Of a stretch of 64,000 bases of DNA, positions 1 to 8,741 are shown one piece after another. The notes under the pieces are model-generated. The model had not been told where the DNA came from. It saw nothing but the letters and a program-made list of their open reading frames with translations, and ran no database searches. A program made the position numbers and the translations under genes. The stretch lies in NCBI RefSeq assembly GCF_051488685.1, contig NZ_JBPSEH010000012.1, forward strand, positions 10,674 through 74,673. The letters run 5' to 3'. The number at the start of each line of letters is the position of its first letter. Within the stretch, counting starts at the first letter, position 1. Source of the DNA: Melioribacter sp051488685. GTDB lineage: Bacteria > Bacteroidota > Ignavibacteria > Ignavibacteriales > Melioribacteraceae.

Positions 1-908
1 CAGGACCTGGCTTTTCTTTGAAAAGTGAAGCCCTTGGACTTGCTGTCATGACTGAATTACCGCTGGTTGTAGTTGACGTTCAAAGAGGTGGACCCAGCAC
101 AGGCTTGCCCACAAAAACCGAACAGGCCGATTTATTACAGGCATTCTTTGGAAGGCACGGCGAAGCACCTGTGGCAGTCTTAGCAGCAAAAAGTCCGGCG
201 GATTGTTTCTTCTCTGCAATTGAGGCTTCCAGAATTGCGATTAAATACATGACGCCAGTTATTCTTTTAACAGATGGATATCTGGCATTGGGCTCTGAAC
301 CCCTCAGAATTCCGGAATATGATGAATTACCGAATATCGATGTTAAATTCCGTACCGACCCTGAAGGTTTTTATCCTTATCTGAGAGACGAAAAATTGAG
401 CAGACCCTGGGCAATACCAGGTACCCCAGGCCTGGAACACCGCATCGGTGGTTTAGAAAAACAAAACATCTACGGGTCAATCAGCTACGAACCGGATAAC
501 CACGAAGAAATGGTAAAAATCAGAAAACAGAAAATTGATAATATCGCAAATGATATTCCTGAACTTGAAGTAGATGGTAACGAAACTGACGATTTATTGA
601 TCCTTAGTTGGGGCAGTACATACGGAGCTATTAAGGAAGCAATTCGTAATGTTCGTAAAAAAGGTTATAAGGTAGCTCATGCTCATTTGACTTATCTGAA
701 TCCATTCCCACGAAATATTAAAGATGTACTCAATAGATATAACAAGGTACTAATTCCAGAACTTAATACAGGCCACCTTGCATTATTGATTAAAGGTCGC
801 TTTTTGAAAGACGTCATTCAATTAAACAAAATAAAAGGACGTCCTTTCAAAGTTGCCGAAATTGAAAGTAAAATATATGAAGTACTTGGAGGTACTAATG
901 GAAACTAA
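1..908 (+). CDS. korA: 2-oxoglutarate:ferredoxin oxidoreductase subunit alpha, 5' partial
   Basis: This is the C-terminal part of the alpha subunit of a 2-oxoacid:acceptor oxidoreductase, which with KorB converts 2-oxoglutarate and CoA to succinyl-CoA while reducing ferredoxin. The frame is already open at base 3 and reads GPGFSLKSEALGLAVMTELP, a hallmark of this family, so the TTG at 18 is not the true start and the gene enters from outside the window. The segment RGGPSTGLPTKTEQADL is also typical. The stop overlaps the start of korB by 11 bases, showing an operon. Reductive TCA-type or anaerobic oxidative metabolism is the inferred role. Confidence 0.93.
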   Translation, partial: GPGFSLKSEALGLAVMTELPLVVVDVQRGGPSTGLPTKTEQADLLQAFFGRHGEAPVAVLAAKSPADCFFSAIEASRIAIKYMTPVILLTDGYLALGSEPLRIPEYDELPNIDVKFRTDPEGFYPYLRDEKLSRPWAIPGTPGLEHRIGGLEKQNIYGSISYEPDNHEEMVKIRKQKIDNIANDIPELEVDGNETDDLLILSWGSTYGAIKEAIRNVRKKGYKVAHAHLTYLNPFPRNIKDVLNRYNKVLIPELNTGHLALLIKGRFLKDVIQLNKIKGRPFKVAEIESKIYEVLGGTNGN

Positions 909-1929
909 GAATATTGAGATAAAACCAAAATATACTGCCAAAGATTTTGCATCTGATGTAGATGTTAAATGGTGTCCAGGCTGTGGCGATTATTCGATAT
1001 TAGCACAGGTTCAGAGAACAGCTCCTGATTTCGGTGAACTGAAAGAAAATATAGTTTGGGTTTCGGGTATCGGCTGTTCGAGCCGCTTTCCATATTATAT
1101 GAATACTTATGGCTTCCACGGCATACATGGCAGAGCTGCTGCAATTGCGACGGGTGTAAAACTGGCTAATCCAAAATTGCAGGTCTGGGTTGCTACAGGC
1201 GACGGCGATTCATTGAGTATCGGTGGAAATCATTTCATACATGCCTGCAGAAAAAACATCGATATCAAAATTGTCCTTTTTAATAATAAGATTTACGGAC
1301 TGACAAAAGGGCAGTATTCTCCTACGTCTGAAAAAGGAAAGATTACTAAATCTTCTCCTTATGGTACAGTTGATTTTCCATTTAATGCAATTAAACTTGC
1401 TGATGCTGCCGGTGCAACATTTATTGCCAGAACTATCGACAGAGAACCCAAACATATGCAGGAAATGTTGAAAAGAGCTGCCTCGCATAAAGGTCTTGCT
1501 TTTATTGAAGTCTATCAAAATTGCCCGATCTTTAACGACGGCGCTTATGCACCTCTTACTGACAAAAATACTAAAGAAGACTATGTCCTCTATCTCGAAC
1601 ACGGGAAACCGTTGGTATTCGGTAAAAATAAGGACAAAGGAATTAAGCTGGATGGACTGAACCCTGTGGTTATTAATCTTAATGATGGAAAACATTCTGT
1701 TAACGATTGTTGGGTACACGACGAATTCGACACAAATCCCACAAGAGGCTTCATACTGGCAAGATTTATCGATATCGAAAATATGCCAACTCCCGTTGGA
1801 GTATTCCGTCAGATTAACAAACCTACTTACGATGAGGAATACTGGAAGCAGGTTGATTATGTCAAATCAAAAAAAGGCGCAGGCGACTACAATAATTTAA
1901 TGTTTAGTGTGAACACCTGGGAAGTTTAA
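898..1929 (+). CDS. korB: 2-oxoglutarate:ferredoxin oxidoreductase subunit beta
   Basis: Beta subunit (343 aa) carrying thiamine diphosphate and an iron-sulfur cluster. Visible features are WCPGCGD near residues 25-31 (Cys ligands), GIGC near 57-60, the TPP/Mg motif GDGD at 101-104 followed by NN at 129-130, and GLTKGQYSPTS after that. The start is taken at ATG 898 because TTGGAGGT lies just upstream and homologous N-termini begin near here; the longer frame from 853 lies within korA. The stop is followed by a strong terminator, so korAB forms the end of a transcript. Confidence 0.95.
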   Translation: METKNIEIKPKYTAKDFASDVDVKWCPGCGDYSILAQVQRTAPDFGELKENIVWVSGIGCSSRFPYYMNTYGFHGIHGRAAAIATGVKLANPKLQVWVATGDGDSLSIGGNHFIHACRKNIDIKIVLFNNKIYGLTKGQYSPTSEKGKITKSSPYGTVDFPFNAIKLADAAGATFIARTIDREPKHMQEMLKRAASHKGLAFIEVYQNCPIFNDGAYAPLTDKNTKEDYVLYLEHGKPLVFGKNKDKGIKLDGLNPVVINLNDGKHSVNDCWVHDEFDTNPTRGFILARFIDIENMPTPVGVFRQINKPTYDEEYWKQVDYVKSKKGAGDYNNLMFSVNTWEV

Positions 1930-1942
1930 CAAAAATAAAATA

Positions 1943-1978
1943 GGGGGCTGCAGAGTTTGCAGCCCCCACTTTTTTTAT
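1943..1978 (+). terminator. Intrinsic terminator after korB
   Basis: A perfect 10-bp stem, GGGGGCTGCA at 1943-1952 and TGCAGCCCCC at 1958-1967, encloses a 5-base loop and is followed by a T-rich run ending near 1978. It closes the korAB transcript. Confidence 0.92.
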
Positions 1979-2022
1979 TTCTCACCATTTCAATATTTTT
2001 ATTTCTTAAAAGAATTTCTGTT

Positions 2023-3009
2023 ATGAACTATTTTACCGAATTGAAAAATATTCTGGATTCTTACGAATCTTTTACAATTACCTCGCATGTTAATCCCGAT
2101 GCGGATGCAATCTGTTCCGAACTTGCATGCTTCTTCCTTTTACAAAAATTAAATAAAAGAGTTAGAATTATTAATTATAGCCCAACACCAAACAACCTTA
2201 AGTTTCTGGATGCAAACGGGGATGTGGAGCAATATGATCCCGAAAAACACGACAATTACATTTTAAGCTGCGAAGTAATTTTGTTCCTCGATTTGAATAG
2301 TATAAGCAGAACAAAAAGGATGGAAAACGTTTTGCGAAATTCGAAAGCCAGGAAGGTATGCATCGATCATCATCAGGAACCCGAAAATTCTTTTGATTTA
2401 TTGTTGGTGGATACGAATGCCGCTGCCACTGGTGAAATATTATACGATTTTATTAAATCTACTAAAATTTCCGAAATCGACTATCGGATAGCATTACAGC
2501 TCTACAGTGCTATTATGACCGATACAGGTTCTTTCCGTTACGAAAGGACTTCACCAAAGATCCACACAATTGCTGGCGAGCTTATTCAAAAAGGTGTTAA
2601 TCCTACCGAAGTTTATGACAAAATTTATAATCAAACTGACCTTAATATTTTGCGCTTGCTCGGCAAATCAATTAGTAATATAAATACCAATTTGAAAGGC
2701 AGTCTGGCATATATGATCATAACAAAAGACGACCTAAATCAGTACGGAGTCAATGAGAGCGATGTAGACGGCTTTGTTACATATTGTATGTCCATTAAAA
2801 ATGTAGTAATTGGTCTACTTTTTCTGGAATTGGACGATGGTATTAAAATTAGTTTCCGTTCTAAAGGAGATATTAAAGTAAATAAATTGGCTGCTGAATT
2901 CGGAGGTGGTGGACATATAAATGCTGCCGGTGCCAGACTTTACGATAAAGATATGAATAAAGTAGTAAATGATGTTATACTGAAAGCTCAAAAATATATT
3001 GGAGGTTAA
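2023..3009 (+). CDS. DHH-family phosphoesterase (NrnA-like nanoRNase / pAp phosphatase)
   Basis: A 328-aa DHH/DHHA1 protein. The N-terminal DHH domain shows SHVNPDADA (residues 21-29), the DHH triad IDHHQE (114-119) and DTGSFRYE; the C-terminal DHHA1 domain ends with the substrate-binding GGGGHINAAG. NrnA enzymes degrade 2-5 nt RNAs and dephosphorylate 3'-phosphoadenosine 5'-phosphate. The start at ATG 2023 is chosen because the longer frame begins inside the korB terminator. pepA starts on the base after the stop, so the two are probably co-translated. A related DHH exopolyphosphatase-like activity cannot be excluded. Confidence 0.88.
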   Translation: MNYFTELKNILDSYESFTITSHVNPDADAICSELACFFLLQKLNKRVRIINYSPTPNNLKFLDANGDVEQYDPEKHDNYILSCEVILFLDLNSISRTKRMENVLRNSKARKVCIDHHQEPENSFDLLLVDTNAAATGEILYDFIKSTKISEIDYRIALQLYSAIMTDTGSFRYERTSPKIHTIAGELIQKGVNPTEVYDKIYNQTDLNILRLLGKSISNINTNLKGSLAYMIITKDDLNQYGVNESDVDGFVTYCMSIKNVVIGLLFLELDDGIKISFRSKGDIKVNKLAAEFGGGGHINAAGARLYDKDMNKVVNDVILKAQKYIGG

Positions 3010-4521
3010 ATGTTATTTGACCTTAAAATCAATGCAAAAGATGACGAAATTAAATTTGGCAAAAAATCACTCCTTCTGAAATTCTTTATCGATACACCAA
3101 GATTGAATAACCAACTGAATAGTTTCTTTCAACTTCTGGATTTGAATATTCATCCCCTTTATAAAGAAAAATTTCTCGAGGAAGAAACCAGCGAAATTAC
3201 TTTTCATTCCGCTAAAGACGAACCTGTGGCTGTTATTCTTAAAAAAATAAAAAAGGACAAAAAATTAAATTCCGATTTTTTTCGTGATTATCTTGCAGGT
3301 TTAATACCCAAACTAAAGAATGAACCGATAGATTCAATTACTATAATTGTTCCACAATTTACAGATTTTGAAAAATATTATATCGGAGAAAAACACTTTC
3401 TTCGTACTCTGGCAGAAGGTTTACACCTTGGCAATTATTCATTCGATCGTTACAAAACTAATGCTAAAAAGTCTACACAGCTTGAAGTTAATCTTCATTA
3501 TCGAGATAAGAATTTACTCAAACAGGTATTGAATGAAACGAATTATATAATGAATGCGGTTTATCTTGCACGGGATCTGGTTAATGAACCTGCAATTAAA
3601 TTAACGCCGTCGGAACTGGCTTTGCGCACGAAAAAAGAACTTGCACTGCCAGGTGTAAAAGTTGCTGTATGGGATAAGAAGGAACTCGAAAAGAAGAAAA
3701 TGAATGCAATCTTAGCTGTAGGAGGCGGAAGCAGCAATCCCCCCTGTATGATTATAATTCATTATAAACCGGAGAAGACAATCAAGAAAAAAATTGCGCT
3801 GGTAGGGAAAGGTGTAACTTACGATTCAGGTGGCCTATCGATCAAGCCAACGTCTGGTATGCTTGATATGAAAGCTGACATGGCAGGCGGTGCAGCAGTA
3901 ATTGGAGCAATAAAAGCAGCCGCATTATTAAAACTTCCCGTTGAGTTAATCGGAATAATTCCCGCTGTCGAAAATATGGTTGGTGGAAATTCATATAAAC
4001 CAGGAGATATAATTGAATCTGCTTCTGGTAAAACCATCGAAGTTAAAGATACGGACGCCGAAGGAAGAATAATTCTTGCAGATGCTCTCTATTACGCTTC
4101 AAAACTAAAGCCGCAAGAGATAATTGATTTAGCGACTTTAACGGGTGCCTGCGTGGTCGCTCTGGGTGAAATCGCAGCAGGTCTGTTTACTGAAAGCAAT
4201 GAATTGGCAAGTGGACTATTGAAAGCATCCGAAACGACATTTGAAAGACTCTGGCAGTTGCCATTCTGGAGTGAATACGAAAAAATGATTGAAAGTGAAA
4301 TTGCAGACGTAGCAAATCTGGGCCCACGCTGGGGCGGGGCGATCACCGCTGCTAAATTCTTGCAAACATTTGTCGAACCCGACATCCCATGGGCCCATAT
4401 CGATATTGCAGGACCTGCAATAAAACATAAATCAAGTTCATATACTGAAAAATACAATACAGGTTTCGGAGTAAGGTTGATAATTGATTATTTATTACAT
4501 ACAATTAATGGCGGCAAATAA
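3010..4521 (+). CDS. pepA: Leucyl aminopeptidase, M17 family
   Basis: A 503-aa cytosolic dinuclear-metal aminopeptidase that removes N-terminal residues from peptides. The C-terminal catalytic domain contains GKGVTYDSGGLSIKP (about 267-280), MKADMAGG (287-294) and DTDAEGRI (347-354), the M17 signature, usually NTDAEGRL. These supply the expected Lys, Asp and Glu metal ligands and the catalytic Arg. The N-terminal part (1-170) is the weakly conserved macro-like domain. It starts immediately after the DHH gene stop with GGAGG as ribosome binding site. The N-to-D change in the signature is a minor variation. Confidence 0.93.
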   Translation: MLFDLKINAKDDEIKFGKKSLLLKFFIDTPRLNNQLNSFFQLLDLNIHPLYKEKFLEEETSEITFHSAKDEPVAVILKKIKKDKKLNSDFFRDYLAGLIPKLKNEPIDSITIIVPQFTDFEKYYIGEKHFLRTLAEGLHLGNYSFDRYKTNAKKSTQLEVNLHYRDKNLLKQVLNETNYIMNAVYLARDLVNEPAIKLTPSELALRTKKELALPGVKVAVWDKKELEKKKMNAILAVGGGSSNPPCMIIIHYKPEKTIKKKIALVGKGVTYDSGGLSIKPTSGMLDMKADMAGGAAVIGAIKAAALLKLPVELIGIIPAVENMVGGNSYKPGDIIESASGKTIEVKDTDAEGRIILADALYYASKLKPQEIIDLATLTGACVVALGEIAAGLFTESNELASGLLKASETTFERLWQLPFWSEYEKMIESEIADVANLGPRWGGAITAAKFLQTFVEPDIPWAHIDIAGPAIKHKSSSYTEKYNTGFGVRLIIDYLLHTINGGK

Positions 4522-4563
4522 TTATTCTTAATTTTGAACTAAAAATAAAATGAGGGAGTTTAT

Positions 4564-4761
4564 ATGAGTAAATCATTTGAAGTTATTGAAAGAGTCGGAA
4601 TTTCGAATGAGAGCATTTCCGACGCAATCAAAAACGTTCTTAAAGAAGCTAATGAAGAAAAGCCCGTCGCCTGGTTTGAAGTAGTTGAACAAAGGGGAAG
4701 AATGACTTCAGACGGCAATGTGGAATTTCAAGTGAAAATTAAAATTGGACGTAAATCATAA
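4564..4761 (+). CDS. Dodecin (flavin-binding small protein)
   Basis: A 65-aa protein of dodecin length and pattern: an initial strand with VIERVGISNES, an amphipathic helix DAIKNVLKEANEEKP, the flavin-stacking tryptophan in VAWFEVVEQRG and a final strand VEFQVKIKIG. Dodecins form hollow 12-mers that store riboflavin or FMN and limit free flavin. GAGGGAG lies upstream. It is placed just ahead of two peroxiredoxins with short gaps, suggesting a shared redox or stress context; that link is inference. Confidence 0.92.
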   Translation: MSKSFEVIERVGISNESISDAIKNVLKEANEEKPVAWFEVVEQRGRMTSDGNVEFQVKIKIGRKS

Positions 4762-4777
4762 AAAGAAAGGTATAAAT

Positions 4778-5257
4778 ATGGCTTTAAATATAGGTGACAG
4801 AGCACCAGACTTTGCATTAAAAAATGCAGACGGTACAACATACAGACTTTCAGAATATAAGGGGAAGAAAAACGTCGTATTGCTCTTTTTCCCTGCTGTC
4901 GGCACTTCGGTATGCGAAAAAGAACTTTGCTCGACACGCGACAGCATGAAAGATTATGAAAGTCTTGACGCACAGGTATTTGCTATAAGTGTTGATGGTC
5001 CATTTGCCCAGAAACTCTGGGCAGATAAACACCAGTTCAACTTCCCTCTGCTCAGTGACTTCAATAAAGAAGTATCAAAACTATATGACGCTTATTACGA
5101 CGTATGGTTGCCCGGCAAATTCGACCTGAATGGAGTTTCAAAAAGAGCCGCATTTGTAATTGATAAAAACGGCATCATTCAGTACGCCGAAGTATTAGAA
5201 AATGCAGGCGAAGAACCGAATTACAATGCTATAAAAGAAACATTAAACAAAATTTAG
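4778..5257 (+). CDS. Peroxiredoxin (AhpC/TSA family)
   Basis: A 159-aa thiol peroxidase reducing H2O2 and organic hydroperoxides. It has the redoxin opening GDRAPDFALKNADG and the active-site stretch FFPAVGTSVCEKELC, with peroxidatic Cys46 and a second Cys at 51. The start is ATG 4778 with AAAGAAAGG upstream; a longer frame from 4745 overlaps the dodecin gene and adds no conserved sequence. It is followed 16 bp later by a second peroxiredoxin of a different subfamily. Confidence 0.92.
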   Translation: MALNIGDRAPDFALKNADGTTYRLSEYKGKKNVVLLFFPAVGTSVCEKELCSTRDSMKDYESLDAQVFAISVDGPFAQKLWADKHQFNFPLLSDFNKEVSKLYDAYYDVWLPGKFDLNGVSKRAAFVIDKNGIIQYAEVLENAGEEPNYNAIKETLNKI

Positions 5258-5273
5258 TAATTGAGGGTAAAAA

Positions 5274-5741
5274 ATGATTGAGGAAGGTAAAAAAGCCCCA
5301 GCTTTTACTCTGCCCGACCAAAACGGCAAAAAGATATCCTTGAAAGATTTTAACGGTAAAAAAGTAGTGCTTTACTTTTATCCAAAAGATAATACCAGCG
5401 GCTGTACAAAAGAAGCATGCGACTTCAGGGATGCTTTCCCGGATTTTCAGAAAATAGACGCTGTCGTAATTGGTATTAGTCCAGATTCGGTAGAATCCCA
5501 CAGAAAGTTTGCTGACAAATATAAACTCCCCTTTATTCTATTGAGCGACGAAAAAAAAGAAGTACTTGAAAAGTATGGGGTCTGGAAGGAAAAGTCGCTC
5601 TACGGAAAGAAATATATGGGAGTTGAAAGAACAACCGTAATTATTGATGAAAACGGAAAAATAATTAAGATCTTTCCGAAAGTAAAAGTAAACGGACATT
5701 CGGAAGAAGTATTAAAAGCAATTCAAGATTACGGGAAATGA
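5274..5741 (+). CDS. bcp: Thioredoxin-dependent thiol peroxidase, Bcp/PrxQ type
   Basis: A 155-aa PrxQ-class peroxiredoxin. The motif YFYPKDNTSGCTKEACDF gives peroxidatic Cys44 and resolving Cys49 with the characteristic five-residue spacing of atypical 2-Cys PrxQ enzymes. Reduction by thioredoxin is family knowledge. GAGGGTAAAAA precedes the ATG. The last codon overlaps the start of the next gene as ATGA, so it is translationally coupled to the pterin genes. Confidence 0.93.
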   Translation: MIEEGKKAPAFTLPDQNGKKISLKDFNGKKVVLYFYPKDNTSGCTKEACDFRDAFPDFQKIDAVVIGISPDSVESHRKFADKYKLPFILLSDEKKEVLEKYGVWKEKSLYGKKYMGVERTTVIIDENGKIIKIFPKVKVNGHSEEVLKAIQDYGK

Positions 5742-6145
5742 TTTACATTACAAGAAGAGAAGTATTTTCGGCTTCACACCGTATTTATAATCCAGAGCTG
5801 AGTGACGAAGAAAATTATCGTCTTTATGGCAAATGCAGCAATCCAAACGGACACGGACATAATTACATTCTCGAAGTAACAATTGCGGGCGAAGTAAATC
5901 CTAAAACCGGTTATTTAATTGACCTGAAAAAATTGAAGTCGATAATACGTGAAAATGTAATCGACCTGCTCGACCATAAAAATCTCAACTTAGATGTCGA
6001 GTTTTTGAAGAATAAAATTCCAACTTCAGAAACAATCGTGTCCGAAATATGGAAACAGCTTGTCGACAAAATACCAGAGGGCAAACTCTACTCAGTTAAA
6101 CTTTATGAAACAGAGAACAACTATATTGAATATAGAGGAGAATAA
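5738..6145 (+). CDS. 6-pyruvoyl-tetrahydropterin synthase family (PTPS/QueD)
   Basis: A 135-aa T-fold enzyme acting on 7,8-dihydroneopterin triphosphate. The zinc His residues lie in SASHR (near 11-15) and in GHGHNY (near 38-43); the catalytic Cys is in YGKCSNPNGHGHNY. This long form, with NPxLSDEEN before YGKC and PKTGYLIDL after, looks more like eukaryotic PTPS than short QueD. Downstream lie folE and two short-chain reductases, which favours tetrahydropterin rather than queuosine synthesis; a QueD function is the alternative. Confidence 0.9.
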   Translation: MIYITRREVFSASHRIYNPELSDEENYRLYGKCSNPNGHGHNYILEVTIAGEVNPKTGYLIDLKKLKSIIRENVIDLLDHKNLNLDVEFLKNKIPTSETIVSEIWKQLVDKIPEGKLYSVKLYETENNYIEYRGE

Positions 6146-6146
6146 G

Positions 6147-6713
6147 TTGGATAGAAAAGTGGTGGAAAATGCAGTCCTTGCAATACTAAATGAAATTGGT
6201 GAAGATCCTTCGCGGGAAGGACTCAAACGCACACCTCACCGCGTAGCTAAAGCCTATGAATTCCTGATGCAGGGTTACAACAAAAAAATCGAGGAGATAC
6301 TTAACGGTGCCATTTTCGAAGAAAAATACGATGAGATGGTCATTGTTAAAGATATCGACTTTTACAGTATGTGTGAGCATCACATGCTTCCTTTCTTCGG
6401 TAAAGTTCATATAGCATACATTCCTAATGGAAAGATTGTAGGGCTGAGTAAACTTCCGAGAATTGTAGATGCTTTTGCAAGAAGGTTACAGGTTCAGGAG
6501 AGAATGACTCAACAAATTGCTGATACAATTGATGAGTATCTAAATCCCGCAGGCGTAGCCGTTGTAATTGAAGCTTATCACATGTGTATGATGATGCGCG
6601 GAGTAGAAAAACAAAATTCTATCACTACCACAAGTGCTATGCACGGATTATTTTCAGAAGATACTCGCACTCGTTCAGAATTTCTTAATCTCATTGCTCA
6701 AAAGAGGATATGA
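6147..6713 (+). CDS. folE: GTP cyclohydrolase I
   Basis: A 188-aa enzyme converting GTP to 7,8-dihydroneopterin triphosphate, the substrate of the preceding PTPS. Conserved blocks are EGLKRTPHRVAKAY (24-37), the zinc site YSMCEHHMLPFFGKVHIAY (73-91, Cys76 and His79) and the third zinc Cys in AYHMCMMMRGVEK, followed by TTTSAMHG. The start is a TTG at 6147 with GAGGAG six bases upstream, two bases after the PTPS stop. A longer frame that begins at 6060 lies inside the PTPS gene and is not conserved. Confidence 0.95.
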   Translation: MDRKVVENAVLAILNEIGEDPSREGLKRTPHRVAKAYEFLMQGYNKKIEEILNGAIFEEKYDEMVIVKDIDFYSMCEHHMLPFFGKVHIAYIPNGKIVGLSKLPRIVDAFARRLQVQERMTQQIADTIDEYLNPAGVAVVIEAYHMCMMMRGVEKQNSITTTSAMHGLFSEDTRTRSEFLNLIAQKRI

Positions 6714-7417
6714 TGAAAGAATTAAAAGAAGCTGTATGGATTACCGGTGCAAGTTCCGGCATCGGGAAAGAATTGGCTCTCACATTTGCCAGCAAAAATC
6801 ATACAGTGATTGCTACTGGCAGAAGGCTTCATTTACTCGAAGCCCTAACTTCCGAAAATCCATTAATTGTCCCTTCAAAACTCGACGTTTCGGATTACAC
6901 AGAGGTAAACAATTTTTACAGGGAATTTTCCTCCAACTATAAAATCAATGTTTTAATAAACAATGCAGGCCTTACTTCCTTTGAAAAGGCAGAGAATGAT
7001 TCGATTGACACTATTAAGAAAATTATCGAAGTAAATCTGCTCGGATCAATCTATACAATCAAATCGATATTGCCCGATATGATTCAAAGAAAAGAAGGAA
7101 CCATTATCAACATCCTTTCGGTAGTTACTAAGAAAATTTTTAAAAACAGTAGTGCTTATTCTGCATCAAAAAGTGGATTGTATGCCTATCTTAATGTTCT
7201 CCGCGAAGAAGTGAGAAAGTATAACATCAGGATTATTAATGTAATTCCGGGTGCAACAAAAACGCCAATATGGGACAGTTCAATTCTTGAAAAATATTCG
7301 CACAGAATGATGCCTCCCCGGGAAATTGCAAATCTTATTTATGACCTATCTATATTAAAAAGTAATATTGTAACAGAAGAAATAATTCTCAGACCTAAGG
7401 AAGGCGATCTGGAATGA
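6710..7417 (+). CDS. Short-chain dehydrogenase/reductase (sepiapterin reductase candidate)
   Basis: A 235-aa SDR with the NAD(P)-binding TGASSGIG near residue 12, NNAG, and the catalytic Ser (INILSVV) and YxxxK (YSASK). An Arg pair after the TGR segment is compatible with NADPH. It overlaps the folE stop (ATGA) and the next SDR. In this position it could perform the side-chain reduction of 6-pyruvoyl-tetrahydropterin, as sepiapterin reductase does; that assignment rests on context only. ATG 6713 is an equally possible start. Confidence 0.85.
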   Translation: MMKELKEAVWITGASSGIGKELALTFASKNHTVIATGRRLHLLEALTSENPLIVPSKLDVSDYTEVNNFYREFSSNYKINVLINNAGLTSFEKAENDSIDTIKKIIEVNLLGSIYTIKSILPDMIQRKEGTIINILSVVTKKIFKNSSAYSASKSGLYAYLNVLREEVRKYNIRIINVIPGATKTPIWDSSILEKYSHRMMPPREIANLIYDLSILKSNIVTEEIILRPKEGDLE

Positions 7418-8124
7418 AAGATGAAGTTACTATTGTAACTGGTGCCTCAAGGGGAATTGGTAGAGCAATTGCAATTAGGTTGGCAAAAGACGGCGGTAAA
7501 CTGGTCTTAATTGGCAGGGATAAAAATAAACTTGAGGAAACAGTAAAAATTGTGTCGGATCAGGGAGCAGTAGCTGTTTCTTATGTGGGAGATGTTTCGA
7601 ATAAAAGTTTTATTGAATATACTGTGAAAGACGTTATCGATAAATTCGGTAAAGTGGACAATTTGATTAATAATGCAGGTGTAGCAATATTTAAAAAATT
7701 TGTCGACACTTCTTTTGACGACTTTATGCTCCAGATGAATGTTAATATGTATGCAGTTTTCAATTTTACTAAACTCGTAGTTCCTTTTATGATAGAGAAT
7801 AAAAGGGGAACCATCGTTAATATTTCTTCTTTAGCGGGAAAGAATCCATTTGTCTACGGCACTACTTACTCGGCTACAAAACATGCCTTAATGGGTTTTA
7901 CAAAATCCTTAATGCTCGAATTGAGAGAATTTAATATACGCGTTGCTGCTGTATGTCCAGGCTCTGTACAGACAGATATGATTATTGATACGCCTGTTGC
8001 GCCTAAGGAGATTTTTAGAGCTTTAAAACCCGAAGAAGTGGCAGAAACAGTAGCTTTGATTATCAACTTACCTGGAAATGCTCTCGTAAGTGAAATTGAA
8101 ATTAGACCCACTAAACTGAAATGA
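7414..8124 (+). CDS. Short-chain dehydrogenase/reductase (FabG-like)
   Basis: A 236-aa classical SDR: TGASRGIGRAIA cofactor motif at 9-20, NNAGVA, catalytic Ser in VNISSLAG and YSATK. It overlaps the previous SDR by four bases (ATGA) and ends the operon before a terminator. 3-oxoacyl reductase FabG and carbonyl/pterin reductases share this fold, so the substrate cannot be read from sequence. Two adjacent diverged SDRs at the end of a pterin operon could act successively on the pterin side chain. Confidence 0.85.
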   Translation: MKDEVTIVTGASRGIGRAIAIRLAKDGGKLVLIGRDKNKLEETVKIVSDQGAVAVSYVGDVSNKSFIEYTVKDVIDKFGKVDNLINNAGVAIFKKFVDTSFDDFMLQMNVNMYAVFNFTKLVVPFMIENKRGTIVNISSLAGKNPFVYGTTYSATKHALMGFTKSLMLELREFNIRVAAVCPGSVQTDMIIDTPVAPKEIFRALKPEEVAETVALIINLPGNALVSEIEIRPTKLK

Positions 8125-8155
8125 AAAAGGTACCCTTCTCTTAAAGGGTACCTTT
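8125..8155. terminator. Bidirectional terminator between convergent genes
   Basis: The inverted repeat AAAAGGTACCCTT and AAGGGTACCTTTT (about 8125-8137 and 8143-8155) has A-rich and T-rich flanks on both sides, so it can stop the rightward SDR transcript and the leftward Spy-like gene. Confidence 0.88.
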
Positions 8156-8166
8156 TATGCTCACGA

Positions 8167-8625
8167 TTATCTGCGCCATCTATTGAAGCGCGGTTGGCCT
8201 TCGCAATAATTATTGTTGAATCTTTTACCAAACCCGTAATAATCGTTTCTGTATTTTGCCCATAATTCTTTCTGGTTGTCGTCGAGTAAATTATAAACAG
8301 CCAGCCAGTGCTTTGCGGTTTCGGTTCTTATATTTGAACGTAAAGTATTGGACTTTTCGACAAGCTGCATATATTGTTTTTCGTCAATCTGACTTTGAGA
8401 TTTCATTTTTCTCAATTCAAGACGATTCTTTTGGAGTTCGGCTTTAAGATCGATTAGTTTTTCTCTTAATTCGTATCTTAATTCGTCAATCCGTTTTTGT
8501 TGTTCTTCTGTCAGATTCAATTTATCGCAAAGGGGCATTCGACCTTTTCCATCAAAAGGCTGGGCAATGTTTAAGGCCGGCACTACAAGCAAAAGTACCA
8601 ATACGAGTGAAAATAATTTTTTCAT
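8167..8625 (-). CDS. Periplasmic Spy/CpxP-like LTxxQ protein
   Basis: A 152-aa exported protein. A Sec signal peptide MKKLFSLVLVLLLVVPALN is followed by an all-helical domain with LNLTEEQQKRIDELR, the LTxxQ motif of Spy/CpxP/ZraP proteins, and long charged helices (RYELREKLIDLKAELQ). Such proteins act as periplasmic chaperones or stress sensors. The ATG at 8625 is chosen because CAAGGAGAC lies just upstream and the signal peptide begins there. It is divergent from an ECF sigma gene and shares a palindrome-containing intergenic region with it. Confidence 0.82.
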   Translation of the reverse strand: MKKLFSLVLVLLLVVPALNIAQPFDGKGRMPLCDKLNLTEEQQKRIDELRYELREKLIDLKAELQKNRLELRKMKSQSQIDEKQYMQLVEKSNTLRSNIRTETAKHWLAVYNLLDDNQKELWAKYRNDYYGFGKRFNNNYCEGQPRFNRWRR

Positions 8626-8682
8626 TTTGTTGTCTCCTTGATTAATTTTGAATTCGATCATTTGACATCAGCTTCTTTCGGT

Positions 8683-8698
8683 AGGTTTAATTAAACCT
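8683..8698. promoter_or_regulatory. Perfect 16-bp palindrome between divergent Spy-like and sigma genes
   Basis: AGGTTTAATTAAACCT is fully self-complementary and lies 58 bases upstream of the Spy-like start and 44 bases upstream of the sigma factor start. It has the form of a dimeric operator controlling one or both genes. No protein can be assigned. Confidence 0.5.
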
Positions 8699-8741
8699 TA
8701 ATGACGGCTAAAATGTCTATTAAATAGTCAATACTTATGCT

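Noticed and set aside
853..897. Upstream start for korB
   Set aside because: The extension lies inside korA and has no ribosome site; ATG 898 has a good one.
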